Source: Chitinophagaceae bacterium UBA3430
GTDB taxonomy: Bacteria; Bacteroidota; Bacteroidia; Chitinophagales; Chitinophagaceae
Direction of reading: 5' to 3'
NCBI GenBank assembly: GCA_002378975.1
Contig: DFST01000020.1
Coordinates: forward strand, 1-15,150
DNA length: 15,150 nt
Both the position numbers and the translations under genes were made by a program. This document shows, piece after piece, positions 1-7,351 of the stretch. The notes beneath the pieces are model-generated. The model saw only the letters and a program-made list of their open reading frames with translations, was not told the DNA's origin and ran no database searches. Within the stretch, counting starts at the first letter, position 1, and each line of letters starts with the position of its first letter.

Positions 1-20
1 AAGCCGCAGGCCTAATCGCG

Positions 21-839
21 ATGTCCGACATTCGAACGCTCCCCGGTTTCCGGGAGTTCTACCCCGAAGACCAGGCGTTGGTCGGTCATACCTTTGATAT
101 CTGGCGCCAGGCCTGCCGCCGCTATGGTTTCCGCGAATGGAACTCGCCCGTGCTCGAGCCGCTCGAGCTCTTCACCGAGAAATCCGGCGAGGAGATCGTC
201 CGTCAGCTCTTTAACTTCGAGGACAAAGGTGGCCGCAAGGTCACGCTGCGCCCCGAGCTCACGCCCGCGCTGGCCCGCATGGTCGGGGCCAAGGCCAACG
301 GCATGCCGAAGCCGATTCGCTGGTTCGCCATCGGCGAAAGCTACCGCTACGAGAAGCCCCAGAAGGGCCGGCTCCGCGCCTTCTACCAGCTGAACGCCGA
401 CCTCCTCGGCGAGGCCGGCCCCGCCGCCGATGCCGAAATCATCGCGTTATGCGCCGACTGCCTCCTGGGTTTCGGCCTCACCCAGGCCGACTTCCGCATC
501 CGCGTCTCCGACCGCACGCTCTGGTTCCGCTACCTCGCCAGCCTCGGCATCCCCGAGGCGCAGGCGACCGCCGTGCTCGGCGTCGTCGACAAGCTGGAGC
601 GCGGCGCGCCCAAGGACCTATTCGACGCCATGACCGCCGCGCTGGCCGGCACCGCGGTCGACCCCGCGCAGGCCCTCGTCGCCGCGCGTGCCTTCGCCAA
701 CACCAAGTCCCTGGCCGACCTCGAGCGCCTCGCGGCCGGCGATGCCGCGATGACCGAGCGCCTCGGCGAATGGAAGCACCTGCTGGCCACCCTGACCGCC
801 CTCGGCTTCGCCGAATGCGTCACCATCGACCTGACCATC
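21..839 (+). CDS. hisS: Histidyl-tRNA synthetase, N-terminal fragment (class II aaRS core, truncated)
   Basis: Residues 1 to about 272 match the catalytic core of histidyl-tRNA synthetase, which charges tRNA-His in the cytoplasm. Visible are the N-terminal LPGFREFYPED segment, motif 1 around NSPVLEP (41-47), the TLRPELTP block (75-82) that contacts histidine and ATP, and motif 2 SYRYEKPQKGRLRAFYQ (107-123). The insertion region follows. The frame then leaves the family at the point where the conserved RGLxYYTG histidine loop should come. That loop, motif 3 and the C-terminal anticodon-binding domain are all missing, so this part cannot be a working enzyme. The DNA is far richer in GC than the rest of the window (75% in 541-600) with GC-ending codons, suggesting another organism, perhaps an Opitutus-like verrucomicrobium (inferred). 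The ATG at 21 fits the usual HisS N terminus. The frame continues without a stop into isocitrate dehydrogenase. Confidence 0.88.
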
Positions 840-848
840 GTGCGCGAG
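828..848 (+). other. hisS/icd fusion junction at a short shared motif
   Basis: The protein reads as HisS up to ...TIDLTIVR and as isocitrate dehydrogenase from IVRENIEDTYGGIEH onward. Both families have a D-L-x-I-V-R-like string here: HisS continues as DLTIVRG and the dehydrogenase as IVREN. The switch therefore falls on a short stretch the two genes would nearly share at DNA level. That is typical of a misassembly or of recombination at microhomology. GC content and codon choice change over about 840-900. No transposon end or attachment site is visible. Confidence 0.75.
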
Positions 849-1937
849 AACATCGAAGACACCTACGGCGGGATCGAGCACATGCTGACCCACGATGTGG
901 CACTCAGTCGTCGTTTCATCACCCGTCCGGGCAGTGAACAAGTGATCCGTTATGCCTTCGAGATGGCTCGAAAAAAAGGCGCCCATCGCATCACCTGCGG
1001 GCACAAAGCCAACATCATGAAATTGACCGACGGTCTGTTCCTGGAGGTGTTTTATGAAGTAGCCAAAGATTATCCGGAACTGAAATCGGATGACGTAATC
1101 GTGGACGATCTCTGTATGAAACTCGTTACCCGCCCCGATCTCTTCGATGTAGTGGTGCTGACCAATCTGCAAGGAGACATCGTGAGCGATCTCTGTGCGG
1201 GATTGGTAGGTGGATTGGGATTTGCTCCTTCCGCCAACATCGGCGACCACATCTGCATTTTTGAAGCTGTACATGGAACTGCCCCAGATATTGCGGGCAA
1301 AAACATTGCCAATCCGACCGCACTACTGTTAAGCGGACTGGCCATGCTGCGTCACTTGGGATTCATGGGCCATGCTGCTCGTATCGAAAATGCACTGCTT
1401 TACACCTTGGAATCGGGTGCACACACCGGCGATTTTGGAGATCGCAAAACGCCTTCGCTGAATACTACGGATTTTGTAAATACACTGATTGCCAATCTGG
1501 GTAAAACGCCCAGCTTGCATCCGCGTCCGATATTGGAAGACAAGCCCATCACCCCCACCCAGTACAAACTGGAAAAGAATCCCCTGATCATGAGCGAAAT
1601 GAAGCTGCAGGAGAAGATCGTTGGGGCCGATTTCTTCGTGGAAAGCGTCGAACAACCCGTTGCCGTGGCAGAAAAAATTTTAGCGCAACTGCCCGCGGGA
1701 TTTCAACTCATTACCATCAGCAATCGAGGCACACAAGTATGGCCCAAAGGCTCCGTATTCACCAACTTGGTGAATCAGTATCGTTGCCGCATCGAACGGA
1801 TTGGAGATGAAGCATGCACCCAAAATGATATCCTAAATCTATATGGCGTGCTTTTGACTGAATTCAAGGTCTGTTCCATTGAACTGCTCAATATGTGGGG
1901 CGACAAGAAAGGATATAGTTTGGCTCAAGGACAGTAG
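840..1937 (+). CDS. icd: NADP-type isocitrate dehydrogenase, C-terminal part (lacks N terminus)
   Basis: From fusion residue 274 to 638 the protein is an isocitrate dehydrogenase of the long form seen in Thermus and many Bacteroidota. The enzyme oxidises isocitrate to 2-oxoglutarate in the TCA cycle. Visible are VRENIEDTYGGIEH with the substrate Arg and Tyr (275-287), TCGHKANIMKLTDG with the catalytic Lys region (325-338), the metal-binding aspartates in LVTRPDLFDVVVLTNLQGDIVSD (two parts, 368-390) and the coenzyme loop EAVHGTAPDIAGKNIANP (415-432). An extra C-terminal alpha/beta domain begins near residue 510. About 130 N-terminal residues, including the isocitrate-binding Ser loop, are absent when compared with a ~496-residue family member. 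Base composition matches the rest of the window, so this is the host gene with its front replaced. The true start and promoter are not in this sequence. Confidence 0.9.
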   Translation: MRENIEDTYGGIEHMLTHDVALSRRFITRPGSEQVIRYAFEMARKKGAHRITCGHKANIMKLTDGLFLEVFYEVAKDYPELKSDDVIVDDLCMKLVTRPDLFDVVVLTNLQGDIVSDLCAGLVGGLGFAPSANIGDHICIFEAVHGTAPDIAGKNIANPTALLLSGLAMLRHLGFMGHAARIENALLYTLESGAHTGDFGDRKTPSLNTTDFVNTLIANLGKTPSLHPRPILEDKPITPTQYKLEKNPLIMSEMKLQEKIVGADFFVESVEQPVAVAEKILAQLPAGFQLITISNRGTQVWPKGSVFTNLVNQYRCRIERIGDEACTQNDILNLYGVLLTEFKVCSIELLNMWGDKKGYSLAQGQ

Positions 1938-1955
1938 CAGCGCAGAGCGCTGCTA
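1935..1955 (+). terminator. Hairpin overlapping the icd stop codon
   Basis: TAGCAGCGC and GCGCTGCTA form a perfect nine-base-pair stem around the loop AGA, starting at the icd stop codon itself. It is stable and well placed to end transcription. The bases after it are T-rich repeats rather than a clean T run, so intrinsic termination is only probable. A weaker stem, GATG-ATT-CATC followed by five T, lies at 2005-2020. Confidence 0.4.
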
Positions 1956-1993
1956 GTTTGGGAGTTTGAGCAGTTTGGATAGTTTGAAAGTTG
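1955..1993. repeat. Short tandem array of AGTTTG units
   Basis: AGTTTG occurs at 1955, 1963, 1972 and 1981, eight or nine bases apart, with a degenerate fifth unit (AGTTG) at 1989. The array fills the gap between the convergent icd and SUI1 genes. No coding potential or known site was recognised. Confidence 0.6.
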
Positions 1994-2035
1994 GGTATTG
2001 TTATGATGATTCATCTTTTTCTCAACCCGCTCAAC

Positions 2036-2368
2036 CTATTTCACCTTATATCCCAATTTAGTCAGGTGCATGCGCAGTTTTTCCCGATGATCGCCTTGTA
2101 CCAGCATGATCTGGTCTTTGACCGATCCGCCCGTTCCGCAATGAGTTTTTAATTTTTTGCCCAGTTCTTCGGCGTCGGCCACCGTGCCAACAAATCCTTC
2201 GACCAGGGTGACTGCCTTCCCGGCGCGCTGCTTAGTATCCAATCGGATCGAAAGGCGTTGAGCCGCATTGGGAAGGGTCTCTGCTTCCTGCGATTCCGAT
2301 TCGTAAGAAAAATTCGGATCGGTGCTGTACACGAATCCACGTTGATCGGCTTGATTCTTCTTCGACAT
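2036..2368 (-). CDS. yciH: SUI1/eIF1-like translation initiation factor (YciH family)
   Basis: A 110-residue protein with a polar, probably flexible N-terminal ~38 residues followed by a SUI1 fold. The diagnostic part is LKTHCGTGGSVKDQIMLVQGDHREKL, residues about 72-97, split here as LKTHCGTGGSVKD and QIMLVQGDHREKL; it matches eIF1, archaeal aIF1 and bacterial YciH. Eukaryotic and archaeal relatives act in start-codon selection on the small ribosomal subunit. The role of bacterial YciH is less certain, though a translation-fidelity role is likely. The gene points toward icd and is divergent from gpmI, sharing an 83-base upstream region. The start at 2368 is the only ATG giving the usual basic/polar leader (MSKKNQADQRG). 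Length is normal for the family. Confidence 0.9.
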   Translation of the reverse strand: MSKKNQADQRGFVYSTDPNFSYESESQEAETLPNAAQRLSIRLDTKQRAGKAVTLVEGFVGTVADAEELGKKLKTHCGTGGSVKDQIMLVQGDHREKLRMHLTKLGYKVK

Positions 2369-2416
2369 AACACAAAATAATCGAATTGCCCCGATTCCAC
2401 CCCCACCCCGCTTTCG

Positions 2417-2424
2417 TAACTTTG
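2417..2424 (+). promoter_or_regulatory. Bacteroidota -7 promoter box upstream of gpmI
   Basis: TAACTTTG matches the Bacteroidota housekeeping consensus TAnnTTTG exactly. It lies 27 bases before the gpmI ATG, giving a predicted leader of about 20 bases. No convincing -33 TTTG is seen about 24 bases upstream, only GATT and ATTG. This probably drives gpmI and perhaps the genes after it. Confidence 0.6.
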
Positions 2425-2451
2425 TAAGACGCTAATTTTCACTAAGAAATC

Positions 2452-3987
2452 ATGAGTCAACCAAACAAAAAAGTCATTCTGGTCATCATGGACGGATGGG
2501 GCATCGGCCAAGTTCCCTCCGCCGATGCCATCCAACACGCCCGCGTCCCGTTCACCGACAGCCTCTATGAACATTACCCAAATGCTACCCTCACCACCTG
2601 CGGAGAAGACGTAGGTCTTCCTGAAGGACAAATGGGCAACTCCGAAGTCGGACACCTGAATCTGGGCGCCGGACGGATCGTTTATCAAGAACTCCAACGC
2701 ATAAACAAAGCCATCCGCGATGGCGAGTTGACCCATAACGCCACACTTCAGGCTAGTTTCAAATACGCCATCGAACAGAAAAGACCCTTGCACCTACTCG
2801 GACTGGTCAGTGACGGAGGCGTACATGCCCACATTCAACACCTGATCGCCCTCGTAAATGGAGCCCATGAGGCCGGTGTACCCGAGATCTACATTCATGC
2901 CTTCACCGACGGACGCGATACCGACCCCAAAAGCGGAAAAGGATTTCTTCAAACATTGGAATCAAACATCGTCGGCAAAGCCCGCGTCGCTTCCGTGAGC
3001 GGTCGTTACTACGCCATGGACCGTGACCAGCGCTGGGAACGCGTGCAGTTGGCATATGATGCATTGGTGCAGTCGACCGGACCCACCGCAGCTAGTTCCG
3101 CATCCGCCATTGAGCAAGCCTACCAGAATAACATCACGGATGAATTCATTCTGCCTACCATCATCGTGGATGACAATCATCAACCCCTGACGAAGATCAA
3201 GTCGGGCGATGCCGTGATCTGTTTTAACTTCCGCACCGATCGCTGCCGGGAGATCACACAAGTACTCACCCAAATTGACCTGCCTGAATTCGGAATGAAA
3301 AAACTCGATCTGCACTACACCACCTTCACCGAATACGACAAGAATTATCAAAACGTTCACGTTGTATTTGAGACAGATAATCTGAGTAACACCCTGGGAG
3401 CGGTATTGGAACAAAATGGACGCAAACAGATCCGCATCGCCGAGACCGAAAAATATCCGCACGTCAGTTTCTTTTTCAGTGGCGGAAGAGAAAAACCCTT
3501 CGAAGGAGAAAGAAGAATCATGGCGCCTTCACCCAAAGTCGCCACCTACGATCTGCAGCCGGAAATGAGTGCACGTGAATTGACCGCAGCCATTCTGCCA
3601 GAGATTGCACAGCAATCGGCTGACTTCATCTGTCTGAATTTTGCAAACGCGGATATGGTCGGCCATACCGGTGTTTGGGAAGCTGCGATCAAAGCCGTTG
3701 AGACCGTCGATGATTGTGTGGCACAAGTAGTAACAGCCGGCTTGGCCAATGACTACACGATTTTCCTGACAGCCGATCATGGCAATGCCGATTACATGAT
3801 CAATCCGGATGGAACTCCGAATACCGCACACACGCTCAATCCGGTTCCTTTCTTCATCATCGACAATCAATGGCACGGCAGTATTCATTCTGGCAAGCTG
3901 GGTGATATTGCTCCTACCATCTTGACCATGATGGGAATCCCGATTCCAAAAGAAATGACTGGCCACATCCTCATCGATCACCCTTAA
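2452..3987 (+). CDS. gpmI: 2,3-bisphosphoglycerate-independent phosphoglycerate mutase
   Basis: This is a complete 511-residue cofactor-independent phosphoglycerate mutase, a cytoplasmic two-metal (Mn) enzyme of the alkaline phosphatase superfamily that interconverts 3- and 2-phosphoglycerate in glycolysis. Visible are the metal Asp in VIMDGWG (D14), the phosphate-carrying Ser in GQMGNSEVGH (S64), and LVSDGGVHAHIQH (H125). TDGRDTDP (152-159) and FNFRTDRCREIT (R261, R264) bind substrate. The remaining metal ligands are in FANADMVGHTG (D401, H405), TADHGNAD (D442, H443) and the later NTAH (H460). No key residue is missing and the length is typical. An exact TAnnTTTG box lies upstream. The next gene starts 10 bases after the stop, so this gene may lead an operon, although no metabolic link to haem uptake is evident. 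Confidence 0.97.
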   Translation: MSQPNKKVILVIMDGWGIGQVPSADAIQHARVPFTDSLYEHYPNATLTTCGEDVGLPEGQMGNSEVGHLNLGAGRIVYQELQRINKAIRDGELTHNATLQASFKYAIEQKRPLHLLGLVSDGGVHAHIQHLIALVNGAHEAGVPEIYIHAFTDGRDTDPKSGKGFLQTLESNIVGKARVASVSGRYYAMDRDQRWERVQLAYDALVQSTGPTAASSASAIEQAYQNNITDEFILPTIIVDDNHQPLTKIKSGDAVICFNFRTDRCREITQVLTQIDLPEFGMKKLDLHYTTFTEYDKNYQNVHVVFETDNLSNTLGAVLEQNGRKQIRIAETEKYPHVSFFFSGGREKPFEGERRIMAPSPKVATYDLQPEMSARELTAAILPEIAQQSADFICLNFANADMVGHTGVWEAAIKAVETVDDCVAQVVTAGLANDYTIFLTADHGNADYMINPDGTPNTAHTLNPVPFFIIDNQWHGSIHSGKLGDIAPTILTMMGIPIPKEMTGHILIDHP

Positions 3988-3997
3988 AATCCACAAC

Positions 3998-4570
3998 ATG
4001 GTTAAGAAAATCGGATGGGCACTCTTGATTGCACTCGTCGCGATCCAATTCATTCGCCCCGCCAAGAATCAAACTTTGGCGCCACAGACGAATGCCATTC
4101 AAACCAAATATGCGGTTCCGGACCCCGTTGCATCCATTCTCAAAAAAGCATGCAATGATTGCCACAGCAACAACACGGCCTATCCTTGGTATGCGAACAT
4201 CCAACCGGTTTATTGGTGGTTGAATGACCACGTTCAGGAAGGCAAACGCGAACTCAACTTCGACGAGTACACCCACAAACGCCTTCGTTATCAATACCAC
4301 AAAATGGAGGAGGTGATTGAACAAGTCAAAGAAGGGGAAATGCCATTGAATTCCTATACCTGGCCGCATACCGATGCCCGTCTGACACCGAATGAAAAAA
4401 ACGCCTTAACGCAATGGGCTCAACAAGTGATGGATACCCTCAAAGCAAACCATCCCCTCGATAGCCTGATTCGACCCAAAAAACCAACCCCACCTCAAAC
4501 TACTTTGAATGAGAATGCTGAGCATCGGCCTGATGCTGACGATCGTCGGGAGCGTCCAGGCACAAACTGA
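3998..4570 (+). CDS. Membrane-anchored haem-binding domain protein (CxxCH)
   Basis: A 190-residue protein with an N-terminal membrane anchor (residues about 5-20) and then a periplasmic domain of the Haem_bd type known from Bacteroidota. The signature runs from residue 51: ACNDCHSNNTAYPWY, giving one c-type haem motif C52-x-x-C55-H56. It is followed by IQPVYWWLNDHV and GKRELNFDEY, the usual continuation of this domain. Covalent attachment of a single haem is expected from the motif but not proven; a role in haem handling or electron transfer fits. The last ~35 residues are charged, Pro-rich and poorly structured, and their coding region overlaps the start of the TonB receptor by 62 bases. That overlap and the 10-base gap after gpmI suggest co-transcription. 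No cleavable signal peptide is evident. Confidence 0.85.
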   Translation: MVKKIGWALLIALVAIQFIRPAKNQTLAPQTNAIQTKYAVPDPVASILKKACNDCHSNNTAYPWYANIQPVYWWLNDHVQEGKRELNFDEYTHKRLRYQYHKMEEVIEQVKEGEMPLNSYTWPHTDARLTPNEKNALTQWAQQVMDTLKANHPLDSLIRPKKPTPPQTTLNENAEHRPDADDRRERPGTN

Positions 4571-6719
4571 TTCGACCAAAACGCTCGAAGAAGCGGTCAT
4601 CTACACCAATAAGTTCCGGGAGAAACTCCAGAATACAGCGCAACAAGCCATCGTGCTCACCGCACGCAGCATCGCAAAAGTGAATGCCGGGGTTACCGGA
4701 GATCTACTCAGTGAAAGCGGACAGGTATTTGTTCAAAAAAGTCAGCAAGGGGGGAGCAGTCCTGTATTAAGAGGCTTTGAGGCGAGTCGTGTCTTGCTGC
4801 TGGTCGATGGCATCCGGATGAACAATGCCATCTATCGGGCCGGTCATCTCCAAAATGCCGTGACCATCGATCAGAATATGTTGGAAAGCGTGGAAGTACT
4901 TTTTGGCCCCGGCTCAACACTGCATGGAAGCGATGCACTGGGCGGCGTCATCAATTTTCGCACAAAACAAGCCAACTTATCATCCACCAACAAGCTGGAG
5001 ACCAGTGGCAATAGTTTCTTTCGATATCGGACAGTCAACCACGAAATCACCGGGCATGTTGATGTCAACGTAGGCGGAAAGAAATGGGCCTGGCTGCAAT
5101 CCTATACCGTTAGTAAATTCGACGACCTGAAAATGGGTGGAAACTACCCCGCCAATTATCCCAACTTTGGACGCCGTTCCCAATACATCCAAACGGCCAA
5201 TGGAGTAGATCAAATCGTAACCAACAGCGACGATCGCATTCAGAAATTTTCAGGGTACAACCAGTGGGACCTTACGCAAAAGATCTTGCTTAAGTCATCC
5301 GACAAACTCACGCATTCATTCAACGTGCAGCTTTCCAATTCAACCGACATTCCCCGATACGATCGTTTGCAAGACAAGAAGAATTTCGGAGGCAGCATCG
5401 GAACGACCTTGCGCTATGCGGAGTGGTATTACGGCCCCCAGCTTCGATTGCTCAGCGCCTATCAGGCACAATGGAATCCAACGGCCAACCGCGAGGTTAG
5501 CCTCCAAGTTCACTATCAGCACGTCCTGGAAAGCCGGCAAACCCGCGAGTACCTGCGGTATGATCGTTTTGATAGTCGGCGCGAAAAATTGAACGTATGG
5601 GGATTCAACCTGGACACGCGTACCAAACAAAAAAACAACGAGTTCACCTATGGCATCGACGGACAATGGAATAACCTTACTTCCGTCGCCGACCGTACCA
5701 ATCTGCGCACCGGCGATGTAACCCCACTCGACACCCGTTACCCCAATGGCACCAACCACATGTTGTACCTGGGTGCTTACGGACAACATCTTCGAAAATC
5801 CAAATCGCAGAAATGGATCCTGAATGATGGCATTCGTTTGCAACTGATCCAGCTACGATCTAGCATTGCCGATAACAGCTTTTTCAACTTCCCCTTCACC
5901 GAGATCCAACAAGACAACCTGGCGGTTACGGGTAACATTGGCCTCATCTATAACCCGGAACCTGCTTTTCGTGCAGCACTCAATCTCAGCAGTGGATTTC
6001 GCGCGCCCAATATCGACGATGCGGCACGCATCTTTGAGTCGAGCACGACACAACGTCGTTTAATCGTTCCCAATCCCGATATTCAACCCGAACAGACCTA
6101 CAACATTGACTTGAACTGGATCTACCGGATTGAAGAAAAGATCCGCTTTGAAGGCGCCGCATTCTTTACCCACTACAAAAATGCAATCACCCTTGCCCCT
6201 TACACGTTGAATGGTGCTGACTCGATCGACTACAACGGAGTGCGGTCGGCACTTTATGCCAATCAGAACGCACGCAACGGATCGCTACTTGGTATTCAAG
6301 GTAGATTGGTGGTTCAACTGGGTAAACGGTGGTCGCTCGACAATACCCTGACCAAGACCCAAGGTCAATATAAAACAGAAGCCGGACGCATCCCGCTGGA
6401 TCACATACCACCTGTTTTCGGAAGGTCGAGTATTGCCTATCAAGGCAAACGATTCTCCACCGAGGCCTACCTGCTCTTTAACGGATGGAAAAAATTAGCG
6501 GATTACAACCTCGACGGCGAGGACAATCTCCAATATGCTACCCCGGACGGTATGCCCGGCTGGACGACGATCAACCTACGGCTCCAAGTAAACGTTTCCA
6601 AAACGATTCAGCTGCAAGGAAGTCTGGAGAACCTGACCGACCGGAATTACCGGGTTTTTGCTTCCGGTCTATCGGCCCCAGGTCGCAGCTGGATGATCTC
6701 GGTCCGGGCTAAATTTTAA
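4509..6719 (+). CDS. TonB-dependent outer-membrane receptor, haem/haemoglobin type
   Basis: A 736-residue outer-membrane receptor. MRMLSIGLMLTIVGSVQA is a signal peptide with likely cleavage at A18, supporting the start at 4509; the ATG at 4515 would also work. The plug domain spans about 40-152 and includes GGSSPVLRGFEASRVLLLVDG (two parts, 81-101), MNNAIYRAGHLQN (104-116) and ALGGVINFRTK (143-153). These are typical of haemoglobin/transferrin/lactoferrin-type receptors. A 22-strand barrel follows, ending LENLTDRNYRVF...VRAKF with the usual terminal Phe. FRAP (497-500) and NPDIQPE are present, but no His lies between them, unlike well-studied haem receptors with FRAP/NPNL boxes. No carboxypeptidase-like N-terminal domain and no STN domain is present. 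Import powered by TonB of haem or an iron complex is inferred from the family and from the haem-domain gene that overlaps it; substrate is uncertain. Confidence 0.92.
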   Translation: MRMLSIGLMLTIVGSVQAQTDSTKTLEEAVIYTNKFREKLQNTAQQAIVLTARSIAKVNAGVTGDLLSESGQVFVQKSQQGGSSPVLRGFEASRVLLLVDGIRMNNAIYRAGHLQNAVTIDQNMLESVEVLFGPGSTLHGSDALGGVINFRTKQANLSSTNKLETSGNSFFRYRTVNHEITGHVDVNVGGKKWAWLQSYTVSKFDDLKMGGNYPANYPNFGRRSQYIQTANGVDQIVTNSDDRIQKFSGYNQWDLTQKILLKSSDKLTHSFNVQLSNSTDIPRYDRLQDKKNFGGSIGTTLRYAEWYYGPQLRLLSAYQAQWNPTANREVSLQVHYQHVLESRQTREYLRYDRFDSRREKLNVWGFNLDTRTKQKNNEFTYGIDGQWNNLTSVADRTNLRTGDVTPLDTRYPNGTNHMLYLGAYGQHLRKSKSQKWILNDGIRLQLIQLRSSIADNSFFNFPFTEIQQDNLAVTGNIGLIYNPEPAFRAALNLSSGFRAPNIDDAARIFESSTTQRRLIVPNPDIQPEQTYNIDLNWIYRIEEKIRFEGAAFFTHYKNAITLAPYTLNGADSIDYNGVRSALYANQNARNGSLLGIQGRLVVQLGKRWSLDNTLTKTQGQYKTEAGRIPLDHIPPVFGRSSIAYQGKRFSTEAYLLFNGWKKLADYNLDGEDNLQYATPDGMPGWTTINLRLQVNVSKTIQLQGSLENLTDRNYRVFASGLSAPGRSWMISVRAKF

Positions 6720-6747
6720 CAGCCCCCGTCGGCAATTTTCGTTTTGG

Positions 6748-6771
6748 TTTTTCCTTAAATTGAGGGAAGAA
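6748..6771 (+). promoter_or_regulatory. Hairpin over the ribosome-binding region of the sigma factor gene
   Basis: TTTTTCCTT (6748-6756) pairs with AGGGAAGAA (6763-6771) over nine positions, two of them G-U pairs, with loop AAATTG. The stem ends directly against the ATG at 6772. Its 3' arm contains the AGGGA sequence, the only Shine-Dalgarno-like element before the gene. In RNA this could hide the ribosome-binding site. The pairing is seen; control by it is inferred. Confidence 0.4.
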
Positions 6772-7347
6772 ATGACCGAACAAGCCCTCATAACCGGCTG
6801 TGTGCGCCAGGAAGTTTCCGCGCAACGAGCGTTGTACGATCAGTACAGCCCCAAGATGTTGGCCGTTTGTTGTCGATATGCGTTGAACCGGGAAGATGCG
6901 GAGGACATGTTGCAGGAAGGATTCATCAAGGTCTTTTTGCAAATCAAGTCATACGAGGGACGCGGATCTTTTGAAGGATGGATCCGTCGCATTATGGTGC
7001 ATACCTGCATCAATCATTTGAAGAAACACAAGAAATTTCAGGATAATCTCGACCTCATCCATGCCCATGGAATGCCGACCCGAGCCGAAGCCATCCCTTC
7101 CATCGTGCAAGCCAAGCAGGTATCAGAATGCATTCGCCAATTGCCCGTTGGTTATCGGACCGTTCTGAATCTTTACGCCATCGAGGGATACAGTCACCGT
7201 GAGATCGCACAAATCCTGGATATCGAGGAAAGCACCAGCCGCAGCCAATACACGCGGGCAAAAAATTTGCTTGAAAATATCCTGATCCAACGCAATATTC
7301 TTCCACCGCACAAACAAAAAAGCGACTGGCTAGTAGCCGCTCGTTGA
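6772..7347 (+). CDS. ECF-type RNA polymerase sigma factor
   Basis: A 191-residue sigma-70 family protein with only regions 2 and 4, as in the extracytoplasmic-function group. Region 2 covers about 21-88: LYDQYSPKMLAVCCRYALNR, EDAEDMLQEGFIKVF (core binding) and GSFEGWIRRIMVHTCINHLK. Region 4, about 118-170, holds the helix-turn-helix GYSHREIAQILDIEESTSRSQ that reads the -35 element. I chose ATG 6772, preceded by AGGGA, rather than the in-frame TTG at 6760, which adds only four residues. The next gene starts four bases after the stop, the usual arrangement for a sigma factor with its anti-sigma partner. Only 52 bases separate it from the TonB receptor, with no clear terminator, so read-through is possible. 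No FecR-type gene or DUF4974 domain is present, so this is not the usual FecI-FecR-SusCD arrangement. Confidence 0.93.
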   Translation: MTEQALITGCVRQEVSAQRALYDQYSPKMLAVCCRYALNREDAEDMLQEGFIKVFLQIKSYEGRGSFEGWIRRIMVHTCINHLKKHKKFQDNLDLIHAHGMPTRAEAIPSIVQAKQVSECIRQLPVGYRTVLNLYAIEGYSHREIAQILDIEESTSRSQYTRAKNLLENILIQRNILPPHKQKSDWLVAAR

Positions 7348-7351
7348 TCCC

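Noticed and set aside
449..937. 162-codon frame inside the hisS fragment
   Set aside because: The product is Arg/Pro/His-rich, typical of an out-of-frame reading of high-GC coding DNA, and the hisS frame is unambiguous.
3529..4065. 178-codon minus-strand frame opposite the end of gpmI
   Set aside because: It is a shadow of gpmI, which is conserved to its C terminus; no domain is recognisable.
6760..6771. TTG start of the sigma factor
   Set aside because: It would add only four residues and place the AGGGA sequence inside the coding region; ATG 6772 is better placed.
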